Below are positions 42,638 through 49,657 of a stretch of 55,737 nucleotides of DNA, piece by piece. Source of the DNA: Oscillospiraceae bacterium (GTDB taxonomy: Bacteria > Bacillota > Clostridia > Oscillospirales > Oscillospiraceae); assembly GCA_017444665.1 (NCBI GenBank), contig JAFSWC010000088.1, positions 1 through 55,737 of the forward strand, given 5' to 3'. The notes under the pieces were generated by a model, which was not told the DNA's origin, did not search any database, and saw nothing but the letters and a program-made list of their open reading frames with translations. The translations under genes and the position numbers were made by a program. Each line of letters starts with the position of its first letter. The stretch's first letter is position 1.

Positions 42638-43441
42638 TCACCTCACAAAGACGCCGCCCAGGAGCTGCGCCACGTCCACGAACCGCAGCAGCGCGAACAG
42701 CAGAAGACTGCCGGCCAGGAAAACCGCGTCTTTTTTCCCAAAGGGCTTTTGCGGCGCATAGTGGAAATGCTGATGATAGCCGCGCAGCAGCATGCTGGCG
42801 TACAGCTCCTGCGCGCGGTCCATGCTGCGCAGCAGCAGCTGCCCGAGGAAGGAGCCCCAGGCCGAGACGTGGATCCCCTTCTGCCCCGGCGCGCGCAGAT
42901 GGTAGGCGTCGGTCATGACGGCAAGCTCCTCGGTCATCACGCCGACATAGCGATAGGTCAGCAGCAGGAGCGTAACGAGCGTTTTGGGAACGTGAAACTT
43001 GCGCAGCGCGGCGCAGATGCTGTCAAACGGCGTGGTCGCCACCAGCAAAAACGAGGCCATCAGGCACAGCACGCCTTTGAGCATCAAGGTCAGCATGCTG
43101 ACGACGCCGCCCGAGACGGCGATCGTGCCGAGCCGCAGGATGATATGCCGGTCAAAGAAGGGGTTGAACAGCCCCACCGCCATCACCAGCGGCAGCACGA
43201 TGCGCAGCTTGTAAAAGCAGGTGCGGACAGGGATGCCGCTGATCTGAAAGAGCAGCACCGGCCAGAGCAGCAGCGGCGCCAGGCCGCTGAGATCGTACTT
43301 GTCAAAGGACACGACCGTGACAATGTATGCAATTGTCGAGAGCAGCTTCGCCGTCGCGCTTAAGTTGTGGATCGGCGAGGAGCGCGCCGCGAGCTCGTCC
43401 ATTTCGCCGATCTCCTGCAGCGCCTTGTCCATTTTGTTCAT
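42638..43441 (-). CDS. cbiQ: ECF Ni/Co transporter transmembrane coupling protein CbiQ
   Basis: 267 residues, AAAGGA before the ATG. Several membrane helices and the two coupling motifs with Ala-Arg-Gly-like pattern: ARSSPIHNLSATAKLLSTIA at the start, and LRAPGQKG and YASMLLRGYHQHF near the C-terminus, fit the EcfT/CbiQ family. It links the ATPase to the metal-binding subunits. The gap to cbiM is about 150 bp with a hairpin, so the pair may be partly uncoupled in expression. Confidence 0.92.
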   Translation of the reverse strand: MNKMDKALQEIGEMDELAARSSPIHNLSATAKLLSTIAYIVTVVSFDKYDLSGLAPLLLWPVLLFQISGIPVRTCFYKLRIVLPLVMAVGLFNPFFDRHIILRLGTIAVSGGVVSMLTLMLKGVLCLMASFLLVATTPFDSICAALRKFHVPKTLVTLLLLTYRYVGVMTEELAVMTDAYHLRAPGQKGIHVSAWGSFLGQLLLRSMDRAQELYASMLLRGYHQHFHYAPQKPFGKKDAVFLAGSLLLFALLRFVDVAQLLGGVFVR

Positions 43442-43533
43442 GCGGGCAGTCCTTTTTTTTGAAAATACGTCACGGGCAGACTGTGTTATTTTCGCACAAA
43501 AGCGGCGTTCTGTCTACCCTTAAACAACACGAC

Positions 43534-43559
43534 AAGAGGCGTCTTTGCAGACGCCTCTT
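43534..43559 (-). other. Hairpin between cbiM and cbiQ
   Basis: AAGAGGCGTC / GACGCCTCTT (43534-43543 with 43550-43559), 6-base loop, no T run. It may tune cbiQO expression. Next to it, at 43569-43576, lies a single GGGGGGTA tract. Confidence 0.5.
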
Positions 43560-43594
43560 ATCGCTCAAGGGGGGTAGGGATTAAAAAGAGGGGT

Positions 43595-44647
43595 TCAAGT
43601 GTTCTTTTTCTTGCGGAAGAAGCCGCCGGCCAGACAGATCAGCACGGCCACACCGGCGACCATGGCCGAGCCGACAACGCCGGACACCGTGGTGCCGACG
43701 GGCGTGTCGCTGTCGGCAAAGGCGTAGTCCGGCAGGAAGGAGGTGGCCTCCTGGATGCCCGCGGCCGTATCGGCCGCTTTGCTGGACACGCCGAAATCGT
43801 CCTCATCCAGACCCATGTTCTCGGCATAGCCCTCCTCGGCGTTGCCGAAGAGCGCCCACTCGAGCCCGTCGGGGTTGGAGCTGGCCAGCAGGCTCAGCCC
43901 GCCGCCGACCACGAGCGCCACGACAGCCAGGATCGCGATCGTCGCCTTGAGCGAGCGCTTGGCGCCCAGACCCTCGCCCGCCGCGTCGACGTCGCGCAGC
44001 AGCTCGGGACGGGATTCAAACACAAAGGTCAGCACCGCCGCGGTGATCAGGCCCTCGACCAGGCCGATGGCCAGGTGGATCGGCTGCATCAGCGCGACGA
44101 AGGCGCCGAAGGGCAGCTCGGTGATGCCGGAAAGACTGGTTTCCAGCACAACGGAGAAGGCGCCGAGCTGCAGCGTGACCACGCAGCCGATGATCGAGGC
44201 CGCGATGATGCGCGCGCGGATCGCACCCTTGCCCGTGCCGAACCAGTTGCTGCGGATGATCGGCCGCCAGATCAGATAATAACCGACAAAGCAGCCGTAA
44301 AAGGCCATGTTCCAGATATTCGCGCCCAGTGCCATCAATCCGCCGTCGGCAAAGAAGAGACACTGGATCGCCAGGATCACGATCATGGACAGGAAGCCGG
44401 CCTGCGGCCCGAGCAGCGCGGAGAGCAGCATGCCGCCGCACATATGACCAGAAGAGCCCGTGCCGGGGATGGTATAGTTGATCATCTGGCCCGCAAAGAC
44501 CAGAGCGGCGGTAACGGCCATCGTCGGAAGCTTCTGGGGCTCGTCATCGCGCTTGAGCTTGTGGATGGAAATGCCGGCCGTCGTGCCGGAGGCCACGTAC
44601 ATCGTCGCGGCTACCGCGGGCGCCAGCAGAGCGTCTGCCATATGCAT
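43595..44647 (-). CDS. cbiM: ECF Ni/Co transporter substrate subunit CbiM fused to a CbiN/PDGLE domain
   Basis: 350 residues from the ATG at 44647, chosen because CbiM proteins start M-H-M-A-D-A-L (MHMADALLAPAVAATMYVAS); the N-terminal His2 is the metal ligand. AGAGAGGTG lies before it. The CbiM domain (about 1-215) has several helices and YTIPGTGSSGHMCGGMLLSA LLGPQAG, with GSSGH typical for it. The C-terminal part has two helices and the PDGLE-motif (SNPDGLEWALFGNAEEGY) of CbiN-like proteins. So the separate M and N subunits are fused. It takes up Ni2+ or Co2+. Confidence 0.93.
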   Translation of the reverse strand: MHMADALLAPAVAATMYVASGTTAGISIHKLKRDDEPQKLPTMAVTAALVFAGQMINYTIPGTGSSGHMCGGMLLSALLGPQAGFLSMIVILAIQCLFFADGGLMALGANIWNMAFYGCFVGYYLIWRPIIRSNWFGTGKGAIRARIIAASIIGCVVTLQLGAFSVVLETSLSGITELPFGAFVALMQPIHLAIGLVEGLITAAVLTFVFESRPELLRDVDAAGEGLGAKRSLKATIAILAVVALVVGGGLSLLASSNPDGLEWALFGNAEEGYAENMGLDEDDFGVSSKAADTAAGIQEATSFLPDYAFADSDTPVGTTVSGVVGSAMVAGVAVLICLAGGFFRKKKNT

Positions 44648-44686
44648 GGAATACACCTCTCTCGTATTGCTTGATGCATCGACTGT

Positions 44687-44715
44687 AGTATAAAGCAGCC
44701 CTTTTTCCCGCACAA
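44687..44715 (-). promoter_or_regulatory. Promoter of the cbiMQO genes
   Basis: TTGTGC (44710-44715), exactly 17 bp, TATACT (44687-44692), 40 bp before the start codon. Confidence 0.75.
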
Positions 44716-44730
44716 GCCCCCCGGGGGGAT
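44716..44730. promoter_or_regulatory. G/C-tract palindrome, candidate metal-regulator operator (site 2)
   Basis: On the reverse strand ATCCCCCCGGGGGGC runs into the -35 TTGTGC, the same one-base spacing as site 1. The core is a perfect 12-bp palindrome. The two sites agree at 16 of 18 positions over AT...CTTG. Confidence 0.6.
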
Positions 44731-44771
44731 AGAATTTTCATGTTTTTTCGGTTTCTTTTCTGCGCAGAGGC

Positions 44772-44800
44772 AAAAAAACGGGAGGCGCACGGCCTCCGCG
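44772..44800 (-). terminator. Terminator of bioY-birA
   Basis: GGAGGC / GCCTCC stem with CGTGC loop, followed on the reverse strand by seven T. Confidence 0.8.
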
Positions 44801-44812
44801 TTTTCTTTCTCT

Positions 44813-45781
44813 TTATTTTGCCCGGACGCTGACCTCGCCGGAGCTGAGGATCTTTTCCGTCCCGTCCGCCAGACGCACGCGCAGAGAAAAGTCCGGCTCG
44901 ACGTCGATCGCCGTGGCGGGGATCGGCTCAGAGCCCAGCGGCAGGATGTTGATCGCCCGGCCGAGCAGGCACGAGCGGCCCCTGTACGCCTCATAGCAGT
45001 CCTCGCCGGGGAGCTTGTCGTAAAAGTCCATCAGCCGGTCAAGCACCGCCGCGGCCAGCCGGCAGCGCAGATCCTTGCCCGAGGCGGCGGGAAGCGCCCC
45101 CGCGATGGGCCGCAGCTCCTCCGGAAAATCGCCCTCGGGCGGGCGGATGTTGATGCCGATGCCGACGATGGCATAGTGCAGCAGGCCCGTTTCGCAGTCG
45201 ATCGAGCCCTCGGTCAGGATTCCGCAGACCTTTTTGCCGTCCACCAGCACGTCGTTGACCCATTTGATCTCCGCCCTTGCGCCGGTCAGCTCTTCGACCG
45301 CCTCGGCCACCGCGACGGCGGCACAGGCCGTGATGCGCGTCGAGATCTGCGCGCTCAGGCGCGGGCGCAGCAGGACGCTCATATAAAGGCCGGAGCGCGG
45401 CGGCGAGAAAAAGCTGCGGCTCATCCTCCCCCGTCCGGCGGTCTGTTCCTCGGCCAGCAGCACCGTGCCCTCCGGCGCGCCGCCTTCGGCCATCTGCTTG
45501 AGCACCGTGTTGGTCGAACTGATGCTTTTATAGACCTTTACGTCCAGTTCGCCGCGGCGCAGATACAGCCGCACGCCGCTTTCGCTCAGCGCGTCGCCGC
45601 CCGCCAGCAGGCGATAGCCCTTCTTTGGCGCGGATTCGATCACAAAGCCGTCCGCGCGCAGCTGCCCGACCGCCTTCCACACGGCTGTGCGGCTGAGCGA
45701 CAGCTCCGCCGAGAGCGTACCGCCCGAGACATAGTCTCCCCCGCTGCGGCGCAGGCGCTGCAGTACCAGGTCCTTTGTCAT
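44813..45781 (-). CDS. birA: Biotin protein ligase / biotin operon repressor
   Basis: 322 residues from the ATG at 45781 in an ATGA overlap with bioY. The N-terminal winged helix (about 1-60, GGTLSAELSLSRTAVWKAVG QLRADGF) marks it as a group II, DNA-binding BirA. The ligase domain starts with YKSISSTNTVLKQM, then the biotinyl-AMP loop TAGRGRMSRSFFSPPRSGLY, KWVNDVLVDGKKVCGILTE and YAIVGIGINIR. A small SH3-like C-terminal domain ends the chain. It attaches biotin to carboxylase subunits and represses its own operon when biotin is plentiful. Confidence 0.94.
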   Translation of the reverse strand: MTKDLVLQRLRRSGGDYVSGGTLSAELSLSRTAVWKAVGQLRADGFVIESAPKKGYRLLAGGDALSESGVRLYLRRGELDVKVYKSISSTNTVLKQMAEGGAPEGTVLLAEEQTAGRGRMSRSFFSPPRSGLYMSVLLRPRLSAQISTRITACAAVAVAEAVEELTGARAEIKWVNDVLVDGKKVCGILTEGSIDCETGLLHYAIVGIGINIRPPEGDFPEELRPIAGALPAASGKDLRCRLAAAVLDRLMDFYDKLPGEDCYEAYRGRSCLLGRAINILPLGSEPIPATAIDVEPDFSLRVRLADGTEKILSSGEVSVRAK

Positions 45782-46356
45782 GTCGTGGGCCTCCTCCCGA
45801 CAAGCGGATAAAGCCGCACCGCAAGCAGGCTTGCCAGCAAAAGCTTGACCGCGTCCGCCGGGATATAGGGCAGCACGCACCAGGCAAGCGCCGTGCCGAC
45901 GCCGATAGCCCCGCTGTTTTTGGTGTAAACCAGCACAAACCAGGCCGTGCCGAAAATATAGCAGAGCAGGATACCGACGATCATCGCCGGGATCAGCACC
46001 TTGAGCTTGCGCCCCCGGCGTTCCGCCGCCAGCCCCACGACCAGCGCCGTGAACAGAAAGCCGACGATATAGCCGCCCGTGACGCCGAGCAAAGCCCCGA
46101 AGCCGCCCTTGAACCCCGCAAAGAGGGGCGCGCCGACCGCGCCGAGCAGGATATAGCAGCCCACGGTCCACAGCCCGCGTCGAAGGCCGAACAGCGCCGC
46201 GATCAGGCAGACGGCGAAGGTCTGCAGCGTAAAGGGCACCGTCAGCGGGATCGAGATCCACGAGCAGACCGCGATCAGCGCGATGCCAAGGCCCATGATC
46301 GCAAGATCCCAGGCGTCGAAGAGGCGTGTTTTCTTTTCTTTTTCGGGTGTGCTCAT
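45778..46356 (-). CDS. bioY: Biotin ECF transporter S component BioY
   Basis: 192 residues from the ATG at 46356 (GGGAGGG eight bases before it). Six membrane helices; the BioY signature lies in WISIPLTVPFTLQTFAVCLI ALFGLRRG and LGAVGAPLFAGFKGGFGALLGVTGGYIVGF. It captures biotin and works with shared ECF energising proteins, which are not coded beside it. Forms an operon with birA under the BirA operator. Confidence 0.93.
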   Translation of the reverse strand: MSTPEKEKKTRLFDAWDLAIMGLGIALIAVCSWISIPLTVPFTLQTFAVCLIAALFGLRRGLWTVGCYILLGAVGAPLFAGFKGGFGALLGVTGGYIVGFLFTALVVGLAAERRGRKLKVLIPAMIVGILLCYIFGTAWFVLVYTKNSGAIGVGTALAWCVLPYIPADAVKLLLASLLAVRLYPLVGRRPTT

Positions 46357-46384
46357 GGTCGGAACCCTCCCTGCTTTTTTCAAA

Positions 46385-46413
46385 AGCGTAGCACGGAAAG
46401 CGCCCATTGTCAA
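46385..46413 (-). promoter_or_regulatory. Promoter of bioY-birA
   Basis: Perfect TTGACA (46408-46413), 17 bp, TACGCT (46385-46390); the -35 lies inside one half of the BirA operator. Confidence 0.65.
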
Positions 46414-46439
46414 CCTTATCGAATAAAACGGTTGACAAT
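46406..46439. promoter_or_regulatory. BirA operator
   Basis: A perfect inverted repeat, ATTGTCAACC and GGTTGACAAT, 14 bp apart. This matches the well-known biotin operator pattern (TTGTnAACC-N14/16-GGTTnACAA). It overlaps the -35 of bioY-birA and is upstream of the divergent DUF2130 promoter. Confidence 0.9.
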
Positions 46440-46450
46440 AAGGCTGCGTC

Positions 46451-46479
46451 TTGATTTCCGCCCGGCAAACCGCTAAAAT
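46451..46479 (+). promoter_or_regulatory. Promoter of the DUF2130 gene cluster
   Basis: TTGATT (46451-46456), 17 bp, TAAAAT (46474-46479). Confidence 0.65.
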
Positions 46480-46512
46480 AGCGATAAGAAGAAAAGCAAA
46501 GGAGCGCTCGAA

Positions 46513-47745
46513 ATGCAGGAGATCAAATGTCCGCACTGCGGAAAGGTGTTTCAGGTGGACGAGAGCGGCTATGACCAGATCGTCCGCCAGGTGAGAGACA
46601 GGGAATTTGACAAAGAGCTTGCCCGCCGCGAGCAGGAGATGGCGCGCGTGCGCGAGCATGACCGCGACGTGGCGCGCATGGAGCGCGAGCGGCAGCAGAG
46701 CGAGCTGGCGGCCGAAAAGGAGCGCGCGCTGTTTGAAAAGGAGCGCGAGATCGAGGCGCTGCGCGCGCAGCTTTCCGGCGCGGATACGGCGCGGCAGCTT
46801 GCCGTGACGCAGGCCGTGCAGGAAAAGGAGCGCGAGCTTTCCCAGCGCGCCACGCGCATCGCGGAGCTGGAGGGCCAGCTCGTCGGCAAGGAGAACGAAA
46901 ACAAATACAAGGAGGCCTCGCTGCGCCAGCGCTATGAGGAGCAGCTGCGTCTCAAGGACGACCAGATCGAATATTACAAGGACTTCAAGGCGCGCCAGTC
47001 GACCAAGATGGTGGGCGAAAGCCTTGAACAGCACTGCCAGACCCAGTTCAACGCGATCCGCACGACGGCCTTTCCCAACGCGTATTTTGAAAAGGACAAC
47101 GACGCGCGCACCGGCAGCAAGGGTGACTTTATCTTCCGCGACTATGACGGCGAGCACACGGAATTCATCTCGATCATGTTCGAGATGAAAAACGAGATGG
47201 ACACGACCGCGACAAAGCACAAAAACGAAGACTTTTTCAAAGAACTCGACAAGGACCGGCGCGAAAAGGGCTGCGAGTACGCGGTGCTGGTCTCGCTGCT
47301 GGAGATGGACAGCGAGCTTTACAACGGCATCACCGACGTGTCGTACCGGTATGAGAAAATGTACGTCGTCCGCCCGCAGTTCTTCATCCCGATCATCACG
47401 CTGCTGCGCAACGCGGCGCTCAATTCCCTGCAGTACCAGCGCGAGCTGCAGGTCGTGAAGAACCAGCAGCTTGATCTTTTGCACTTTGAGGAAAACATGC
47501 AGGCCTTCAAGGACGGCTTTGCGCGCAACTACCGGCTGGCCAGCGAGAAGTTTTCCGCCGCCATTGACGAGATCGACAAGACGATCGCCCATCTGCAGAA
47601 GACGAAGGAGGCGCTGCTCTCGTCCGAGAACAATCTGCGTCTGGCCAACAGCAAGGCAGAGGATCTGTCGATCAAAAAGCTGACGAAAAACGCGCCGTCG
47701 GTCAAGGCCATGTTCGACGCGCAGCACGGCGAAGAAACGAGATGA
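46513..47745 (+). CDS. DUF2130 protein: zinc-finger-like start, coiled coil, nuclease-like domain
   Basis: 410 residues, AAAGGAG before the ATG. A short N-terminal Cys pair (IKCPHCGKVFQVDESGYDQI) is followed by a long charged coiled coil (about 30-170). The DUF2130 domain follows, with the spaced acidic and E-x-K residues of a PD-(D/E)xK fold: SKGDFIFRDYDG and IMFEMKNE. The family has been predicted to be restriction-nuclease-like; an actual nuclease role here is inference. It is the first of three forward genes with short gaps. Confidence 0.88.
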   Translation: MQEIKCPHCGKVFQVDESGYDQIVRQVRDREFDKELARREQEMARVREHDRDVARMERERQQSELAAEKERALFEKEREIEALRAQLSGADTARQLAVTQAVQEKERELSQRATRIAELEGQLVGKENENKYKEASLRQRYEEQLRLKDDQIEYYKDFKARQSTKMVGESLEQHCQTQFNAIRTTAFPNAYFEKDNDARTGSKGDFIFRDYDGEHTEFISIMFEMKNEMDTTATKHKNEDFFKELDKDRREKGCEYAVLVSLLEMDSELYNGITDVSYRYEKMYVVRPQFFIPIITLLRNAALNSLQYQRELQVVKNQQLDLLHFEENMQAFKDGFARNYRLASEKFSAAIDEIDKTIAHLQKTKEALLSSENNLRLANSKAEDLSIKKLTKNAPSVKAMFDAQHGEETR

Positions 47746-47791
47746 TCCGAAAAGGGCAAAGATAAACCTTCCTGCGCACGGAGGAACGCAT

Positions 47792-48502
47792 ATGAAAAAA
47801 GTGATCATTCTGATCGGAAATTACGGCTCCGGCAAGACGGAAATCGCGCTGAACATGGCCGTCAAAGCGGCGGCGGAGGGCAAGCGGACCCAGGTCATCG
47901 ACCTTGACCGCATCAACGACTATTTCCGCATGTCCGACCACGTCAAGCTGCTTGACGAGCGAAAGATCGACCTCGTCTCCCCCACCTTTGTCGGTGCGGG
48001 GCTCACCCAGACGAACATGCCCGCCGCGGTCGGTTCGGCCTTTGACCGCGACTGGGATCTGGTGATCTTCGACGTCGGCGGCGATCCGGCCGGGGCGCTG
48101 TCGCTGGCGCGCTATCATATGGATTTTGCCGCGCTTGAGCCGGGGCAGCTGGAGGTCTATGACATCATCAACATCCGCCGCCCGATGTCCGAGACCGCAG
48201 AAAAGATCCTGAAGCTGAAAGGCGACATGGAGGGCTTTGCCCGCCAGGCGGTGACGGGCTTTATCCACAACTCCAACCTGCAGGACTGGGCCAGCGCGCA
48301 GGATTTGCGCGACGGCTATCCGGTGGTGAAAGAGGCCAGCGAGAGGAGCGGCATCCCGGTCGTTTACACGACAGGCAAACCGCCGTTTTTGGAGGAGTTT
48401 TTGCGGGACGAAGGGCTGGAGCGGCGTTTTGTCGGCACGCCGCTGGCTCTTGACATTTATATGAAACGCAGTTGGGACAACTTTGCCCACGGCAGGCTTT
48501 GA
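47792..48502 (+). CDS. P-loop NTPase, ParA/CobQ-like
   Basis: 236 residues with ACGGAGG before the ATG. The Walker A motif is LIGNYGSGKTEIALNMAV (GNYGSGKT at about 9-16) and the next strand ends in VIDLDRINDYFR, in the position of the deviant Walker region of ParA/MinD-like proteins. DLVIFDVGGDPAGA is Walker B. No transmembrane part. I do not recognise a function. It is probably co-transcribed with DUF2130 and the nitroreductase. Confidence 0.75.
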   Translation: MKKVIILIGNYGSGKTEIALNMAVKAAAEGKRTQVIDLDRINDYFRMSDHVKLLDERKIDLVSPTFVGAGLTQTNMPAAVGSAFDRDWDLVIFDVGGDPAGALSLARYHMDFAALEPGQLEVYDIINIRRPMSETAEKILKLKGDMEGFARQAVTGFIHNSNLQDWASAQDLRDGYPVVKEASERSGIPVVYTTGKPPFLEEFLRDEGLERRFVGTPLALDIYMKRSWDNFAHGRL

Positions 48503-48560
48503 AGCATACGCCGCACAAAGCGGCCCGGAAGACCCTTGATTTTAGGAAAGGAAGGATCGC

Positions 48561-49373
48561 ATGAACACAATGGAACTGATCCGCAGCCGCAGGAGCGTAC
48601 GCAGCTTTGACGGGGCGGCGCCGGACAGAGAGCAGCTCGACGAGCTGCTGCGCTATGCCGCCGCGGTGGAGACGCCCTACGCGCTCCCCATCGAATGGCG
48701 CATCCTGGATGCAAAGGCGCAAAAGCTCTCCTGCCCGGTCATCACCGGGACGGACACTTTTATCGCCGGCAAGCTGCGCCGTGCGCCGCACGCCGAGGAA
48801 GCCTTCGGCTTTGCCTTTGAGCGCGTGCTCCTCTGCGCCGTGTCAAAAGGGCTCGGCACCACCTGGATCGCCGGCACGCTGGACCGGCCGGCCTTCGAGC
48901 GCGCCATGGAACTAAAGCCGGACGAGGTGATGCCCTGCGTCAGCCCGCTCGGCCGCCCGGCGGCAAAGATGTCGCTGCGAGAGAGCATGATGCGCAAGGG
49001 CGCAAAGGCCGACAGCCGCCTGCCCTTTGAGGAGCTGTTTTTCTCGGGCGGGTTTGACACGCCGCTCACGCCCGACAAGGCCGGCGCGCTGAAGGATGCG
49101 CTGGAGATGGTGCGCCTTGCCCCCTCGGCCGTGAACAAGCAGCCGTGGCGCGCGGTCGTCTGCGGCGATACGGTCCACTTTTACGAAAAGCAGGGCAAGG
49201 GCTTTGTCGCCGCAAACGGCTGGGACATCCAGAAGGTCGACATGGGCATCGCCCTGTGCCACTTCGTCTGCGGCATGGAGGAGATCGGCCGCCGGAACAC
49301 CGTGGAGATCTGCGATCCCGCGCTTCCCCACCCGGCCGACACGGTTTATCTGGCAAGCGTCCGGCTCGGCTGA
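48561..49373 (+). CDS. Nitroreductase family protein
   Basis: 270 residues, GGAAAGGAAGG before the ATG. The start MELIRSRRSVRSFDGAAPDR EQL is the FMN-contact region of nitroreductases. FAFERVLLCAVSKGLGTTWI AGTLDR and the C-terminal MVRLAPSAVNKQPWRAVV follow, so the two family halves are arranged in the order found in the TM-nitroreductase (two-repeat) subgroup. It reduces a substrate with NAD(P)H and FMN; the substrate is unknown. Confidence 0.85.
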   Translation: MNTMELIRSRRSVRSFDGAAPDREQLDELLRYAAAVETPYALPIEWRILDAKAQKLSCPVITGTDTFIAGKLRRAPHAEEAFGFAFERVLLCAVSKGLGTTWIAGTLDRPAFERAMELKPDEVMPCVSPLGRPAAKMSLRESMMRKGAKADSRLPFEELFFSGGFDTPLTPDKAGALKDALEMVRLAPSAVNKQPWRAVVCGDTVHFYEKQGKGFVAANGWDIQKVDMGIALCHFVCGMEEIGRRNTVEICDPALPHPADTVYLASVRLG

Positions 49374-49416
49374 CTTTTCTTGCGCCGTGCGCGGCAAAGC
49401 AGCCTCGGAAAAGAGA

Positions 49417-49457
49417 AAAAGCGGCGTCTGTCCGATTGACGGGCGCTGCTTTTCTTA
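49417..49457 (+). terminator. Terminator after the nitroreductase gene
   Basis: An imperfect 16-bp stem (AAAAGC..GCGTCTGTC with GACGGGCGC..GCTTTT, one G-T mismatch) ends in TTTTC. The rest of the 284-bp gap up to 49657 holds the next promoter and a leader with the hairpin CATCCGCCG/CGGCGGATG; it does not fit a c-di-GMP riboswitch. Confidence 0.7.
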
Positions 49458-49534
49458 TCGCTAAAAACGCTTTGCCAAAGCACGTGGAAGGGCGGACTTG
49501 TTCGTCGGGCAAGGCGTTTCTGCCAAATTCAAGA

Positions 49535-49563
49535 TTGAACAAGCGCAGCTCTTGTGGTTTAAT
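49535..49563 (+). promoter_or_regulatory. Promoter of the c-di-GMP protein gene
   Basis: TTGAAC (49535-49540), 17 bp, TTTAAT (49558-49563) with extended TGG. About 90 bases of leader follow. Confidence 0.7.
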
Positions 49564-49657
49564 AAAATAAATGGATTTTATAGATTCAGCAAAGCGTCTG
49601 TCCATCCGCCGTTCGGCGGATGCGGATGGAGAACCGGGAAGGGGATGAGTCGGAAAG

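Noticed and set aside
44648-44812. Possible cobalamin or NiCo riboswitch before cbiM
   Set aside because: A good promoter lies 40 bp before the start codon, leaving no room for a riboswitch; the G/C palindrome is upstream of the promoter, so an operator is more likely.
44813-46468. 551-codon reverse frame covering birA and part of bioY
   Set aside because: Only its last 322 residues (from the ATG at 45781) are BirA; the front part is an out-of-frame reading of bioY.
45778-47808. 676-codon reverse frame extending bioY over DUF2130
   Set aside because: BioY proper is the last 192 residues from 46356; the remainder is antisense to the DUF2130 gene and crosses the BirA operator.
49570-49657. 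Possible c-di-GMP (GEMM) riboswitch before the GGDEF/EAL gene
   Set aside because: One hairpin and a GCAAAGC word occur, but the conserved GEMM core and tetraloop-receptor arrangement do not fit.
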